Notes: a model not told the origin generated them from the letters alone. Counted from the stretch's first letter, positions 41,979-51,599 are shown. The stretch: DNA of 64,000 bases from Amycolatopsis antarctica (GCF_002262875.1 NZ_NKYE01000002.1:62001-126000); one strand, 5' to 3'. Numbers and translations: made by a program.

Positions 41979-42025
41979 CCGGAGAGGACCACTCTGTTCC
42001 GATACCGCAGGAGGACGGCAAGACG

Positions 42026-43195
42026 GTGGCGAGGGACTACTACGGCACTCTCGGCGTGGCCAAGAACGCCAGCGACCAGGAACTCAAGCGTGCCTACCGC
42101 AAGCTGGCACGGGAGCTGCACCCGGACGTCAACCCGTCGGAGGACGCCCAGCATCGCTTCGGGGAGGTCACCACGGCGTACGAGGTGCTCTCCGACCCGC
42201 AGAAGCGCAAGATCGTCGACCTCGGTGGCGATCCGATGGACACCGGGGCCGGTGGTGGCCGCGGCGGCGGTGACCCGTTCGCGGGCTTCGGCGGGCTCGG
42301 CGACATCATGGACGCCTTCTTCGGCGGTGCCGGTGGCGGAGGCGGCCGGGGCCGCGGACCGCGCAGCCGCGTCCAGCCCGGTTCCGACGCGCTGATCCGC
42401 ATCGGCCTGAGCCTCGAGGAGTGCGCGACCGGGGTGGACAAGGAGATCACGGTGGACACCGCGATCCTCTGCGATCTGTGCCGCGGCGCGGGCACCGCGA
42501 AGGGGGCCAAGACGGCCACCTGCGACACCTGCCACGGCCAGGGTGAGATCCAGTCCGTGCAGCGCTCCTTCCTCGGCCAGGTGGTCACGGCCCGCCCCTG
42601 CCCGGTGTGCCGCGGTTTCGGCGAGGTCATCACCGATCCGTGCAGGCAGTGCTCCGGCGAGGGCCGGGTCCGCTCCCGTCGCAACGTCACCGCGAAGGTG
42701 CCCGCCGGTGTCGGCGACGGCATGCGGATCAGGCTGTCCGGCCAGGGTGAGGTCGGTACCGGCGGTGGTCCCGCGGGCGACCTGTACGTCGAGATCGACG
42801 AGGCGCCGCACGAGGTGTTCATCCGCAAGGGCAACGAACTGCACTGCAACCTGCGCATCCCGATGACGGCGGCTGCGCTCGGCGCGACCGTCCCGTTCGA
42901 GACGCTGATCGACGAGGCGCACGAGATCGACATCGAACCGGGCACCCAACCGAACACCGAACTGGTGCTCAGCGGCAAGGGCATGCCGCGACTGCGTTCC
43001 ACCGGCCGTGTCGACGGGCGGGGCGACCTGCACGTGCATGTCGAGGTGGTGGTGCCGACCAAGCTCGCCGAGGAGGAGAAGGACCTGCTGCGCGAGCTGG
43101 CCCAGCGCCGCGGCGAGGAGGCCCCGACCGTGGCGGGCAACGGCACCAAGCCGGGCGGGCTGTTCTCCAAGCTGCGCGCCAAGAGCCACCGGTAG
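42026..43195 (+). CDS. dnaJ: Chaperone DnaJ (DnaJ2-type)
   Basis: The 389-residue co-chaperone has the J domain with HPD at residues 32-34, a Gly-rich linker ([19 protein letters not shown] and further), and four zinc-finger CxxCxGxG repeats ([32 protein letters not shown]), followed by the peptide-binding domains. It stimulates DnaK. Position right after hrcA matches mycobacterial dnaJ2, the second DnaJ outside the dnaK-grpE operon. GTG start. The rsmE gene begins 6 bp after its stop. Confidence 0.95.
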   Translation: MARDYYGTLGVAKNASDQELKRAYRKLARELHPDVNPSEDAQHRFGEVTTAYEVLSDPQKRKIVDLGGDPMDTGAGGGRGGGDPFAGFGGLGDIMDAFFGGAGGGGGRGRGPRSRVQPGSDALIRIGLSLEECATGVDKEITVDTAILCDLCRGAGTAKGAKTATCDTCHGQGEIQSVQRSFLGQVVTARPCPVCRGFGEVITDPCRQCSGEGRVRSRRNVTAKVPAGVGDGMRIRLSGQGEVGTGGGPAGDLYVEIDEAPHEVFIRKGNELHCNLRIPMTAAALGATVPFETLIDEAHEIDIEPGTQPNTELVLSGKGMPRLRSTGRVDGRGDLHVHVEVVVPTKLAEEEKDLLRELAQRRGEEAPTVAGNGTKPGGLFSKLRAKSHR

Positions 43196-43201
43196 GCCCC
43201 G

Positions 43202-43978
43202 GTGGCCGACGCGGGGGAGACCACCCCGCCGGTGTTCCTGGTGGACGCACTCCCTTCCGGCGAGTACGCCCTACTCACCGGCGAGGAGGCCCGCCACGCC
43301 GCCACGGTCCGCCGGATGCGGGCCGGTGAACGGCTGCTGCTCGGCGATGGCGCGGGCGGGCTCGCCCGCTGCACCGTCGAGGCCGTCCGGCCGGGCCGGG
43401 ACGCCGAGATCGAGCTGAGGGTCACCCGCCGCTGGACCGACCCGGCACCCGCGCTGCGCGTCACGGTCGTACAGGCGCTGGCCAAGGGGGATCGGGGCGA
43501 ACTGGCCGTCGAACTGGCCACCGAGGCCGGGGCGGACGCGGTGATCCCCTGGCGGGCGGCCCGCAGCGTCGCCAAGTGGGACGAGGGGCCGCGTGGCGCG
43601 AAGGCGCTGGCCCGGTGGCGGTCCACGGTCCGCTCGGCCGCCAAGCAGGCCAGGCGGAGCAGGGTTCCCGAGGTCGCCGAGCCGTTGAGCACGGCGGAAC
43701 TCGCCGGCCGGGTTCGCCGTGCCACCGCCGCGCTGGTGCTCGACGCCGCCGCCGGCCCCGGCCTCGCCGCCGTGCACCTGCCCGCCGAGGGTGAACTGCT
43801 GCTCGTCGTCGGCCCCGAGGGCGGGATCGCGCCGGAGGAGGCCGGGCTGCTGGCCGAGGCCGGCGCGACCGCCGTCCGGCTCGGTCCCGACGTGCTGCGC
43901 ACCTCCACCGCCGCGGCGGTGACCCTCGGTGCTCTCGGTGTGCTCACCGGCCGGTGGGATCGGGGAGAATCCACCTGA
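43202..43978 (+). CDS. rsmE: 16S rRNA m3U1498 methyltransferase
   Basis: The 258-residue SPOUT methyltransferase adds N3-methyl to U1498 of 16S rRNA. An N-terminal PUA-like domain (residues 1-75) precedes the trefoil-knot domain with its SAM-binding motifs LVVGPEGGIAPEE (about 202-214) and VRLGPDVLRTSTAAA (about 224-238). It starts with GTG 6 bp after dnaJ, forming the operon hrcA-dnaJ-rsmE conserved in actinobacteria. A strong hairpin about 160 bp downstream probably ends this transcript. Confidence 0.93.
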   Translation: MADAGETTPPVFLVDALPSGEYALLTGEEARHAATVRRMRAGERLLLGDGAGGLARCTVEAVRPGRDAEIELRVTRRWTDPAPALRVTVVQALAKGDRGELAVELATEAGADAVIPWRAARSVAKWDEGPRGAKALARWRSTVRSAAKQARRSRVPEVAEPLSTAELAGRVRRATAALVLDAAAGPGLAAVHLPAEGELLLVVGPEGGIAPEEAGLLAEAGATAVRLGPDVLRTSTAAAVTLGALGVLTGRWDRGEST

Positions 43979-44069
43979 CGTTTCGAAACCCGGAAATTTT
44001 TACGCGGTTTCCTGGCGCCCGTGTCCGCGAAGCAGTTACCCTTGTTAACGATCGCGCGACCGGGTTTTC

Positions 44070-44082
44070 GCTTGTCACAAGC
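44070..44082. repeat. 13-bp palindrome in the rsmE-HIT gap
   Basis: GCTTGT-C-ACAAGC is a perfect inverted repeat in a locally AT-richer patch (43980-44090) of the 276-bp gap. That patch also has GTTTCGAAAC (43980-43989 region). Operator function is possible but unproven. Confidence 0.4.
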
Positions 44083-44134
44083 CAATTCGGTCTGCCGCGA
44101 CCCCGTCGGGCACCTCCCCCTCGGCCCGGCGGAG

Positions 44135-44177
44135 CCGCGAGGCGGTGGAGCGACCCCCAGGCTCCATCGCCTCGCGG
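44135..44177 (+). terminator. 17-bp stem-loop, probable end of hrcA-dnaJ-rsmE transcript
   Basis: Arms 44135-44151 and 44161-44177 pair along 17 bp with one G-U wobble and enclose a 9-nt loop (GACCCCCAG). This is the strongest hairpin in the intergenic gap 43979-44254. No T-run follows. It lies 78 bp upstream of the HIT gene, so a regulatory leader for that gene is an alternative. Confidence 0.6.
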
Positions 44178-44254
44178 CACCCTGCGTCCCGATGGTCCCC
44201 CCGCGTCCGGGAGTTGTTGCGGCGTCACGGGTTCCGTGGCGATAGGGTGCGCGC

Positions 44255-44623
44255 ATGAGTGACGCGGAGACGCTGTTCGAGAAGATCATCGCCAGGGAGA
44301 TCCCGGCGGACGTCGTGCACGAGACCGACCGGACCATCGCGTTCCGCGACATCAACCCGCAGGCGCGGGTGCACGTGCTCGTGGTGCCCAAGACCCGCTA
44401 CCGCCACGTCGCCGAGCTCACCGAGGCCGACCCGGCGCTGCTGGCCGAAGTGCTCGGCACCGCCGCCACGGTCGCCCGGCTGGAGGGCATCGCGGAGTCC
44501 GGCTACCGGGTGGTGTTCAACACCGAGTCCGACGCCGGGCAGACCGTCTTCCACGTGCACGCCCACGTCCTCGGCGGCGAGCAGCTCGGCTTCTTCGGCA
44601 GTGCGGCCGGCGGGCCCGGCTGA
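44255..44623 (+). CDS. HIT-family (HINT-like) nucleotide hydrolase
   Basis: The 122-residue protein is a histidine-triad enzyme; His100, His102 and His104 (FHVHAHVLGG) form the catalytic triad, with the earlier FRDINPQARVHVLVVPK motif (about residues 30-46) of the HINT branch. HINT proteins cleave AMP-lysine or other nucleoside phosphoramidates. Length equals the family norm. In actinobacteria it sits between rsmE and phoH, as here. It is separated from phoH by 113 bp, so it may have its own transcript. Confidence 0.92.
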   Translation: MSDAETLFEKIIAREIPADVVHETDRTIAFRDINPQARVHVLVVPKTRYRHVAELTEADPALLAEVLGTAATVARLEGIAESGYRVVFNTESDAGQTVFHVHAHVLGGEQLGFFGSAAGGPG

Positions 44624-44736
44624 GTCGTCCAGCGGGTGACCACCTGCGGCTTGTCGGCGGATACCGCTAGCATCGGACGGGACAGCGCCACACACGACGA
44701 GTAGCGAACACACGCAGAAAGCAGGCCCGAGGGCAC

Positions 44737-45828
44737 GTGGCCGGTACCGCACAGGGTGGAGCCGCCCGATCCGACGTTCCAGGGGATGTCGAACAGCAGG
44801 CAGTCGAGAACCACGCAGCACAGGAACCGGAAGCCGGCTCGCCGGCCCGGTCCAAGTTCCCCGTCCCGGACGCGGCGGTGCTCTCGCTGCTCGGCTCGCG
44901 TGACGAGAACCTGCGGCTGGCCGAGGAGCTGCTCGACGCCGACGTGCACGTGCGGGGCAACGAGGTCACCCTGACCGGGGAACCCGCCGACGTCGCCTTC
45001 GCCGAGCGCGTGTTCGCCGAACTGGTCACGCTCGCCGGCCGTGGTCAGCAGGTCGGTACCGACACCGTCCGCCGCACCGTCGCCATGCTCTCGGCAGGCG
45101 CGGCCGAGTCACCCGCCGACGTGCTGAGCATGGACATCCTGTCCCGACGTGGCCGCACGATCCGGCCGAAGACGCTGAACCAGAAGCGCTACGTCGACGC
45201 GATCGACGCCAACACCGTGGTGTTCGGCATCGGCCCCGCGGGCACCGGCAAGACCTATCTGGCGATGGCGAAGGCCGTGCAGGCGCTGCAGGCCAAGCAG
45301 ATCAACCGCATCGTGCTCACCCGCCCGGCCGTCGAGGCGGGCGAACGGCTCGGCTACCTGCCCGGCACGCTGTACGAGAAGATCGACCCGTACCTGCGCC
45401 CGCTCTACGACGCGCTGCACGACATGGTCGATCCCGAGTCGATCCCGAGGCTGATGCAGGCGGGGACGATCGAGATCGCCCCGCTGGCCTACATGCGCGG
45501 CCGCACGCTCAACGACGCGTTCATCATTCTCGACGAGGCGCAGAACACCACGCCCGAGCAGATGAAGATGTTTCTCACCCGGCTCGGTTTCGGTTCCAAG
45601 GTCGTCGTCACCGGCGACATCACCCAGGTCGACCTGCCCAGTGGGCAGCGCAGCGGGCTGCGTGTGGTCCGGGAGATCCTGGAAGGCGTTGATGACCTGC
45701 ACTTCACCACGCTGACCAGCCAGGACGTCGTGCGGCACCGACTGGTCGGCGACATCGTCGACGCCTACGAGCGCTGGCAGGTCGGCCAGGACGAGGCCGT
45801 CGCGGACCGGAAGGGCCGCCGCGCATGA
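44737..45828 (+). CDS. phoH: PhoH-family ATPase
   Basis: The 363-residue protein has a central P-loop ATPase of the PhoH type: Walker A GPAGTGKT (residues 166-173), [19 protein letters not shown] and Walker [22 protein letters not shown]. An N-terminal KH-like segment (about 40-110: [19 protein letters not shown]) suggests RNA binding. PhoH-YbeY fusions and neighbours indicate a role in rRNA/RNA processing rather than phosphate metabolism. GTG start; it overlaps ybeY by 4 bp. Confidence 0.93.
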   Translation: MAGTAQGGAARSDVPGDVEQQAVENHAAQEPEAGSPARSKFPVPDAAVLSLLGSRDENLRLAEELLDADVHVRGNEVTLTGEPADVAFAERVFAELVTLAGRGQQVGTDTVRRTVAMLSAGAAESPADVLSMDILSRRGRTIRPKTLNQKRYVDAIDANTVVFGIGPAGTGKTYLAMAKAVQALQAKQINRIVLTRPAVEAGERLGYLPGTLYEKIDPYLRPLYDALHDMVDPESIPRLMQAGTIEIAPLAYMRGRTLNDAFIILDEAQNTTPEQMKMFLTRLGFGSKVVVTGDITQVDLPSGQRSGLRVVREILEGVDDLHFTTLTSQDVVRHRLVGDIVDAYERWQVGQDEAVADRKGRRA

Positions 45829-46382
45829 GCATCGAGATCGCGAACGAGGCAGGCGTCGCGGTGGACGAGACGTCGATCGTGTCCGCCGCCCGCTTCACCC
45901 TGGACAAGATGGAGGTCAGCCCGCTCGCCGAGCTGTCGGTCATGCTCGTCACCCTGGAGGTGATGGAGGACCTGCACGTCCGCTGGATGGACCTGCCGGG
46001 CCCCACCGACGTGATGGCCTTCCCGATGGACGAGCTGGAATCCACCCGCAGGCCGGACGCCCCGGAGGCCTCGCCCGCGCTGCTCGGTGACGTGGTGCTC
46101 TGCCCGGCGTTCGCCAAGGACCAGGCCCGCACCGCCGGCCACGCGCTGCAGGACGAGTTGCACCTGCTCACCGTGCACGGCGTCCTGCACCTGCTCGGCT
46201 ACGACCACGCCGAACCCGCCGAGGAGCGGGAGATGTTCGGGCTGCAGAACCGGATCCTCGGCGAGTTCCAGTCGGCCATGCGCGCCGCGAACCGCAGGGA
46301 CGCCCAGCGCAGCGCCGACGACCGGCTGCTCGGGACGGCGGGCCTCGACGTCGCACCTGCCGAGCAGGAAGACCCGCGGTAA
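45825..46382 (+). CDS. ybeY: Endoribonuclease YbeY
   Basis: The 185-residue metalloprotein matures 16S rRNA 3' ends and participates in ribosome quality control. Zinc ligands His118, His122 and His128 lie in [11 protein letters not shown], the invariant signature; the conserved strand-loop [15 protein letters not shown] (about residues 55-69) precedes. It is about 30 residues longer than E. coli YbeY because of a C-terminal extension, common in actinobacteria. It overlaps phoH (4 bp) and is 8 bp from the CNNM gene. Confidence 0.95.
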   Translation: MSIEIANEAGVAVDETSIVSAARFTLDKMEVSPLAELSVMLVTLEVMEDLHVRWMDLPGPTDVMAFPMDELESTRRPDAPEASPALLGDVVLCPAFAKDQARTAGHALQDELHLLTVHGVLHLLGYDHAEPAEEREMFGLQNRILGEFQSAMRAANRRDAQRSADDRLLGTAGLDVAPAEQEDPR

Positions 46383-46390
46383 GAGGCCAC

Positions 46391-47734
46391 GTGACCAGTT
46401 CCACGGCGTTGCTGATCATCGCCATTCTCCTTGTCCTGCTGGCCGGGCTGTTCGCCGCGGCGGACGCCGCGATCTCCACCGTCTCCCGCGCGAGGGCCGA
46501 CGGCCTCATCCGCATGGGACGCGGGGGCGCGAGCCAGCTCGCCGCCGTCATCGACGAGCGGCGCCGCCACATCAACCTGCTCCTGCTGCTGCGGATGAGC
46601 TGCGAGCTCACCTCGACCGTTCTGGTCACGGTCGTCTTCCTGCGCTGGATCGAGCCGGTCGGCCTCGCCGTGGTCGTCACCGGGCTGGTCATGCTCGTGG
46701 TGAGCTACGTGCTCATCGGCGTCGGCCCGCGCACCATCGGCAGGCAGCACCCGTACGGGGTGGGGCTCGTCGTGGCGGGGCCGGTCCGTGTGCTCGGCAA
46801 GCTGCTGGGCCCGCTGTCGCGGTTGCTCATCGTGCTCGGTAACGCCATCACCCCGGGCAAGGGTTTCCGGGAGGGCCCGTTCACCTCGGAGGTGGAACTC
46901 CGCGAGCTCGTCGACATGGCGCAGGAACGCGGCGTCGTCGAGGACTCCGAGCGGGAGATGATCCACTCCGTCTTCGAGCTCGGCGACACCGTCGCCCGCG
47001 AGGTCATGGTGCCCCGCACCGAGATCGTCTGGATCGAGCAGACCAAGTCCGTGCGGCAGGCCCTCGCGCTGTCCCTGCGCACCGGCTTCACCCGGCTGCC
47101 GGTGACCGGCGAGTCGGTGGACGAGATCGTGGGCGTGGCCAACCTCAAGGACCTGGCCCGCGCGGCGATGGGCGAGCAGGGGGCCACCCGCGAGGTCGGC
47201 GAGATGATGAACGAGGCCGGGTTCGTGCCCGACTCCAAGCGGCTCGACGAGCTGCTCAAGGAGATGCAGGTATCGCACAACCACATGGCGATCGCGGTCG
47301 ACGAGTACGGCGGCACCGCCGGCCTGCTCACCATCGAGGACATCCTGGAGGAGATCGTCGGTGAGATCACCGACGAGTCCGACACCGACGAACGCCCACC
47401 GGTGGAGAATCTCGACGAACGTTCGGTCCGCGTATCCGCGAGACTCGGCGTCGACGATCTCGGGGAACTCTTCGGCATCGAGTTCACCGACCGCGATGTG
47501 GAGACCGTCGGCGGACTGCTGGCCCAGCGCCTCGGGCGCGTCCCGCTGCCCGGAGCCGAGGCGGAGATCGAGGGCCTGCGGCTGCACGCCGAGGGCGGCA
47601 AGGACCGTCGCGGCCGGATGCGGATCACCACGGTGGTCGTCCAGGCCGTCGACGATCGCATCGCGGGAAAGCGGATGCGATCCGCCCACCCCGACGAACC
47701 GGACGAGCGCGACAGGAGCGTCGAACATGCCTGA
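46391..47734 (+). CDS. CNNM/CorC-type hemolysin-family membrane protein
   Basis: The 447-residue protein has an N-terminal CNNM/DUF21 membrane domain (four hydrophobic stretches within about 1-150), a CBS-domain pair (about 200-320, with VMVPRTEIVWIEQTKSVRQA and VDEYGGTAGLLTIEDILEEIVGEI) and a C-terminal transporter-associated CorC_HlyC domain (about 335-430). The family mediates Mg2+/Co2+ efflux or magnesium homeostasis. GTG start. It overlaps the next gene by 8 bp; order ybeY-corC-(deaminase-like)-era equals that of mycobacteria. Confidence 0.92.
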   Translation: MTSSTALLIIAILLVLLAGLFAAADAAISTVSRARADGLIRMGRGGASQLAAVIDERRRHINLLLLLRMSCELTSTVLVTVVFLRWIEPVGLAVVVTGLVMLVVSYVLIGVGPRTIGRQHPYGVGLVVAGPVRVLGKLLGPLSRLLIVLGNAITPGKGFREGPFTSEVELRELVDMAQERGVVEDSEREMIHSVFELGDTVAREVMVPRTEIVWIEQTKSVRQALALSLRTGFTRLPVTGESVDEIVGVANLKDLARAAMGEQGATREVGEMMNEAGFVPDSKRLDELLKEMQVSHNHMAIAVDEYGGTAGLLTIEDILEEIVGEITDESDTDERPPVENLDERSVRVSARLGVDDLGELFGIEFTDRDVETVGGLLAQRLGRVPLPGAEAEIEGLRLHAEGGKDRRGRMRITTVVVQAVDDRIAGKRMRSAHPDEPDERDRSVEHA

Positions 47735-48101
47735 GAACGGCAGCGCGGGAACGGACACCGCGGCCATCGAGCTGACCGACCCGGAGGACGTCAAGCTCGT
47801 CACCCTGGCGCGGTCCGCTCGTGCCCGCACCCAGGCCACCGAGGGCGCCGCGGTGCGCGACACCGACGGCCGTACCTACGCCGCGAGCACCGTCGAGCTG
47901 CCGACGCTGCGGCTCACCGCGGTGCAGGCGGCCGTCGCCGCGGCCGTGTCCAGCGGGGCCGAGGGCCTGGAGGCCGCCGTGGTCGTCAGCGACACGCCGC
48001 TGCTGAGGGAGGCCTGCGTCTCGGCCGTCCGGGACATGTCGCCGGACGCCGTGATCTTCCGGGCGGATCCGTCCGGCACTGTTCGCGAGGACCTCCGTTG
48101 A
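47727..48101 (+). CDS. Degenerate cytidine-deaminase-fold protein
   Basis: The 124-residue protein occupies the position of M. tuberculosis Rv2365c between the CorC gene and era. Segments LTDPEDVKLVTLARSARART, VRDTDGRTYAAS and LRLTAVQAAVAAAVSSGA resemble the cytidine deaminase fold, but the zinc motifs (HAE/CAE and PCxxC) are absent: the ATG-equivalent region reads TVELPTLRLTAVQAAV with no His/Cys-Glu. It is therefore probably not a deaminase; a structural or nucleotide-binding role linked to Era is a guess. Start ATG overlaps the CorC gene by 8 bp and its stop overlaps the TTG start of era by 4 bp. Confidence 0.82.
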   Translation: MPENGSAGTDTAAIELTDPEDVKLVTLARSARARTQATEGAAVRDTDGRTYAASTVELPTLRLTAVQAAVAAAVSSGAEGLEAAVVVSDTPLLREACVSAVRDMSPDAVIFRADPSGTVREDLR

Positions 48102-49006
48102 CCGGCGAGGCGTCGGCCCACCGCTCCGGCTTCGCCTGCTTCGTCGGCAGGCCCAACGCGGGCAAGTCGACCTTGACCAACGCGCTGGTCGGCACCAAGG
48201 TCGCGATCACCTCCAGCAAACCGCAGACCACCCGGCACGCGATCCGCGGCATCGTCCACCGCGAGGACGCGCAGCTCATCGTCGTCGACACGCCGGGACT
48301 GCACCGGCCGCGCACACTGCTCGGCGAGCGCCTCAACGACCTCGTGCACTCCACCTGGGCCGAGGTCGACGTGGTCGGACTGTGCGTGCCGGCCAACGAG
48401 AAGATCGGCCCCGGCGACCGCTACATCGCCGCCGAGCTGGGCAAGCTGTCCAAGCGCACACCTGTCGTCGGCATCGTCACCAAGACCGACCTCGCCGGGC
48501 CCGAGCGTGTCGCCGAGCAACTCCTCGCCCTGCAGGAGGTGATGGAGTTCGCCGATCTGGTGCCCGTCTCGGCGCAGTCCGGGTTCCAGGTGCGGACCGT
48601 GGCGGACGTGCTGGTCGGCAAGCTTCCGGAGGGACCTCAGCTCTATCCGGGCGGGGAACTCACCGACGAGCCCGAGCAGACCCTCATCGCCGAACTGATC
48701 CGCGAGGCCGCCCTTGAGGGCGTCCGCGACGAGCTGCCGCACTCCATCGCGGTGACCGTCGAGGAGATGATCCCGCGCGAGGACCGCGACGACCTCGTCG
48801 ACATCCACGCCCTGATCTACGTGGAACGGCCGAGTCAGCGGGGCATCATCCTGGGGCACAAGGGGGAGCGGCTCAAGGACGTGGGCGCGCGGGCTCGCAA
48901 GCAGATCGAGGCGCTGCTGGGCACGAAGGTGTTCCTGCAACTGCACATCAAGGTCGCCAAGGACTGGCAGCGCGATCCGAAGCAGTTGCGCCGCCTCGGT
49001 TTCTGA
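48098..49006 (+). CDS. era: GTPase Era
   Basis: The 302-residue GTPase assists 30S ribosomal subunit assembly by binding the 3' end of 16S rRNA. G1 GRPNAGKST (residues 17-25), G2 TSSKPQTTRH, G3 DTPGL, G4 TKTD and a C-terminal KH domain (ending HIKVAKDWQRDPKQLRRLGF) are present. G4 is TKTD rather than NKxD, as in many Era proteins. The start is TTG, overlapping the preceding stop (TTGA). Its association with ybeY and phoH in one operon groups 16S rRNA maturation factors. Confidence 0.95.
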   Translation: MTGEASAHRSGFACFVGRPNAGKSTLTNALVGTKVAITSSKPQTTRHAIRGIVHREDAQLIVVDTPGLHRPRTLLGERLNDLVHSTWAEVDVVGLCVPANEKIGPGDRYIAAELGKLSKRTPVVGIVTKTDLAGPERVAEQLLALQEVMEFADLVPVSAQSGFQVRTVADVLVGKLPEGPQLYPGGELTDEPEQTLIAELIREAALEGVRDELPHSIAVTVEEMIPREDRDDLVDIHALIYVERPSQRGIILGHKGERLKDVGARARKQIEALLGTKVFLQLHIKVAKDWQRDPKQLRRLGF

Positions 49007-49128
49007 CTCGGTCGTCCCGGTATCGTCGGTGACCCGCGGCGCGATGTGGTGGACGGGGGAACCACAGGTGCCCGCGTATCCGTCAACACCAGGGACGTGT
49101 CACGAGGGCGTCCGGGAGAGGGGACGAC

Positions 49129-49584
49129 ATGACCGAGCGGTACCCGGGTGAATGGTCCGGCGGGTCCGATCCGTACGGCGGACAGGGCCAGTACGGCGGA
49201 CAGGGCCAGTACCCCTACGGCGGCCCGCAGTACGGTGCCCCCGGTCCCTACGGCCACTATCCGCCCGGCCGGCCGTACGGCGGTCCGCCGCAGTACGCCG
49301 GACCGCCGCCGGAGAGCAACCTGATCTGGGGAATCCTCGTCACGGTGCTGTGCTGCCTTCCACTCGGGATCGTCTCGATCGTCAAGGCCGGGCAGGTGAA
49401 CTCCCTGTGGGCGCAGGGAATGCACGCGCAGGCGCAGCAGGCCGCAGACGAGGCGAAGAAGTGGGCGCTGTGGGGCGCGCTGAGCACGGTGATCCTCGTC
49501 GTCATCTACATCGTCGTCATCGTGGTGGCACTGGTGTTCATCGGCAGCAGGTTCGCCGACGTCGTCCCGTTCGCACCGGCCTGA
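49129..49584 (+). CDS. Dispanin/CD225-like two-helix membrane protein, copy 1
   Basis: The 151-residue protein has a Pro/Gly/Tyr-rich cytoplasmic N-terminus (residues 1-62, with GGQGQYGGQGQY and PYGGP repeats), a first hydrophobic segment (about 65-85, LIWGILVTVLCCLPLGIVSI), a polar loop AGQVNSLWAQGMHAQAQQA typical of CD225/dispanins, and a second membrane helix (about 112-140). The family includes eukaryotic IFITMs and many actinobacterial proteins of unknown function. It lies 122 bp after era and 2 bp before a DUF2752 gene. Confidence 0.85.
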   Translation: MTERYPGEWSGGSDPYGGQGQYGGQGQYPYGGPQYGAPGPYGHYPPGRPYGGPPQYAGPPPESNLIWGILVTVLCCLPLGIVSIVKAGQVNSLWAQGMHAQAQQAADEAKKWALWGALSTVILVVIYIVVIVVALVFIGSRFADVVPFAPA

Positions 49585-49586
49585 CC

Positions 49587-50057
49587 GTGATTCCGGTGAG
49601 CCCGGCCCGCGCGTCGGTCTACCGGGGGCGCCCCGCGCGCGGGGTACGGGCCCTTGCCCGCGCGCTCGCCCCGCCGCTCGCCGTCACCGCGGCGGCCGGA
49701 GTGTGTTGCGCGGGGGTGCTGCTGGCCGACCCGACGACACCGGGCGGTCCCATTCCGGTGTGTCCGACGAGGGCGTGGTTCGGCCTGGTCTGCCCCGGCT
49801 GCGGCGGGATGCGCATGCTGTACAGCCTGCTGCACGGCGATCTCGCCGCGGCCGCGCACTTCAACGCGGTGGCGCTGGCGTTCCTCGTGCTCCTGCTGGC
49901 GAGCCTGGTCACCTGGACGGTGGGCAGGGTGCGCGGCAGGCACTTGCGCGGCTGGCAGCACCTCCGGTTCGCTCCGCTCGCGGCCGGGGTGGTGCTCGGG
50001 GGCTGGCTGCTCGTCCGCAACCTTCCGTTCCCGCCGTTCGAGGCCCTGCGTGTCTGA
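49587..50057 (+). CDS. DUF2752 membrane protein
   Basis: The 156-residue protein has three hydrophobic helices (about 28-47, 92-112, 127-145). Between the first two lies the family motif CPTRAWFGLVCPGCGGMR with Cys59, Cys69 and Cys72, which could bind a metal or lie at a membrane interface. Function unknown. It starts with GTG 2 bp after the first dispanin-like gene and is followed by a second dispanin-like gene. In other actinobacteria DUF2752 genes commonly neighbour CD225/TM2-type genes, so a joint membrane function is possible. Confidence 0.85.
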   Translation: MIPVSPARASVYRGRPARGVRALARALAPPLAVTAAAGVCCAGVLLADPTTPGGPIPVCPTRAWFGLVCPGCGGMRMLYSLLHGDLAAAAHFNAVALAFLVLLLASLVTWTVGRVRGRHLRGWQHLRFAPLAAGVVLGGWLLVRNLPFPPFEALRV

Positions 50058-50276
50058 CTCGGGGTACGACGGGTGTGCCGCGCGCCGGTGCGGCGGCGGC
50101 CGTCCCAGCACTGCCGCCCGGTTTTCCGCCTGCCTGCGTGCGCGCTCGCCGAAGCGAGTACTCTGCCGCGCGAGCCCGGAATTCGACGCAGCGCTGACGG
50201 CCGCCGGCAACGGTGGCCCGTCCCGCTCGGATTGCCACCGGCGCGCACACTGGGGAATCGACAGAGGGGGATCCTC

Positions 50277-50780
50277 ATGACCAATCCGTACGGCCAGCAG
50301 CAGCCGGGGCACGGCCAGCAGCCCGGCTATCCGCAGTCCGGTGCCACCCCGCTGCCGTACGGCCAGCCCGCGCCGTACGGCCAGCCCGCGCCGTACGGAC
50401 AGCCCGCGCCGTACGGACAGCCGCAGCCGTACGGTCAGCCCGCCCCGTACGGGCAGCAGCCCTACGGTCAGCCCGGTTACGGCCAGCAGCCGTTCGGTCA
50501 GCCCGGTGGCGAGGACATCCCGGACTACAAGGGCTGGGCCATCGGCTGCATCTTTCTCATGTGGATCATCGCGATCTTCGCGATCATGAAGTCCAACGAG
50601 GTCAACACGTACAAGATGCAGGGCAACCTGCCGATGGCCCGCGAGGCGTCGAAGAACACGAAGACGCTCTGCCTCGTGGCCACCTGCATCGGTGCCGCTG
50701 CCTGGGTGCTCTCGATCATCTTGATCATCGTCAGCCTCGCCGCCGCCGACGACCTCTACAGCACCTACAGCCGTTACTGA
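50277..50780 (+). CDS. Dispanin-like two-helix membrane protein, copy 2
   Basis: The 167-residue protein resembles copy 1 in layout: a long Gln/Pro/Tyr/Gly-rich N-terminus (residues 1-78) built of PYGQPA hexapeptide repeats, a first helix (about 87-105), a loop [21 protein letters not shown] and a second helix (about 128-153). The DNA encoding the repeats is itself repetitive (50350-50460). The ATG at 50277 is preceded by a [10 protein letters not shown]; the frame is open upstream but unsupported. The 219-bp gap before it holds a possible TACTCT -10 box (50159-50164) but no other clear signal. Confidence 0.82.
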   Translation: MTNPYGQQQPGHGQQPGYPQSGATPLPYGQPAPYGQPAPYGQPAPYGQPQPYGQPAPYGQQPYGQPGYGQQPFGQPGGEDIPDYKGWAIGCIFLMWIIAIFAIMKSNEVNTYKMQGNLPMAREASKNTKTLCLVATCIGAAAWVLSIILIIVSLAAADDLYSTYSRY

Positions 50781-50840
50781 GGCACCCGCCGGTCGCGCGG
50801 CGCGCCAGGTCCAGTCGGTGTGCCGTGCGACCATGAGCGG

Positions 50841-51599
50841 GTGAAGCTCTATCGCGACACCGGCGTGGTGCTGCGTGTGCACAAGCTCGGCGAGGCCGAC
50901 CGCATCATCACCCTGATCACCCGCCGGCACGGCAAGGTCCGTGCCGTGGCGAAGGGTGTGCGCAGGACGACCTCGCGCTTCGGTGCGCGACTGGAGCCGT
51001 TCGGTCATGTCGACGTGCAGTTCTACACCGGGCGCACGCTCGACGTGATCACCCAGGTGCAGACGGTGGACGCCTTCGCCGTCCCCCTGGTCGGGGACTA
51101 CCAGCGCTACACAGCGGCCAGCGCGATCACCGAGACGGCCGACCGGCTCTCCGCCGAGGAGGGCGAGCCCGCGATGCGGCTGTACCTCCTGGTGACCGGA
51201 GCCCTGCGGGCGCTGGCGGCGGGCAGCCGGGACGCCTCCCTGGTGCTCGACGCGTTCCTGCTCCGCGCCATGGCCTACGCCGGCTGGGCGCCCGCCATCA
51301 CCGAGTGCGCCCGCTGCGGCGAGCCGGGACCGCACCCCGCGTTCAACGTCCAGGCGGGTGGTTCGTTGTGCGGACGCTGCCGGGTCGCCGGCTCGGTGCA
51401 CCCCGCGCCAGAGGTGCTGGTGCTGCTCGAGGCGCTGCTGCACGGGGACTGGGACATCGCGGAGGAGTCCCTGCCCGGGCCGCGCAGGGACACGAGTGGC
51501 CTGGTCGCGGCACATCTGCAGTGGCATCTCGAACGGCAGTTGCGGTCCCTGCCGCTCGTCGAGAGGCGCGCGCGAGCCGCGCCGGTACCCGGCAAGTAG
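50841..51599 (+). CDS. recO: DNA repair protein RecO
   Basis: The 252-residue protein loads RecA with RecF/RecR during gap repair. An N-terminal OB fold ([31 protein letters not shown]) is followed by helices and a zinc-binding module with [10 protein letters not shown] and LCGRCR (about residues 155-180). I chose the GTG at 50841, which gives the canonical start of the family; a GTG 21 bp upstream exists. Location between era and uppS equals that of M. tuberculosis, where an amidase gene is also inserted. Confidence 0.92.
   Translation: MKLYRDTGVVLRVHKLGEADRIITLITRRHGKVRAVAKGVRRTTSRFGARLEPFGHVDVQFYTGRTLDVITQVQTVDAFAVPLVGDYQRYTAASAITETADRLSAEEGEPAMRLYLLVTGALRALAAGSRDASLVLDAFLLRAMAYAGWAPAITECARCGEPGPHPAFNVQAGGSLCGRCRVAGSVHPAPEVLVLLEALLHGDWDIAEESLPGPRRDTSGLVAAHLQWHLERQLRSLPLVERRARAAPVPGK

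Noticed and set aside
43954..44262. Small plus-strand frames in the rsmE-HIT gap
   Set aside because: They cross the strong hairpin, lack an RBS and have no recognisable motif.
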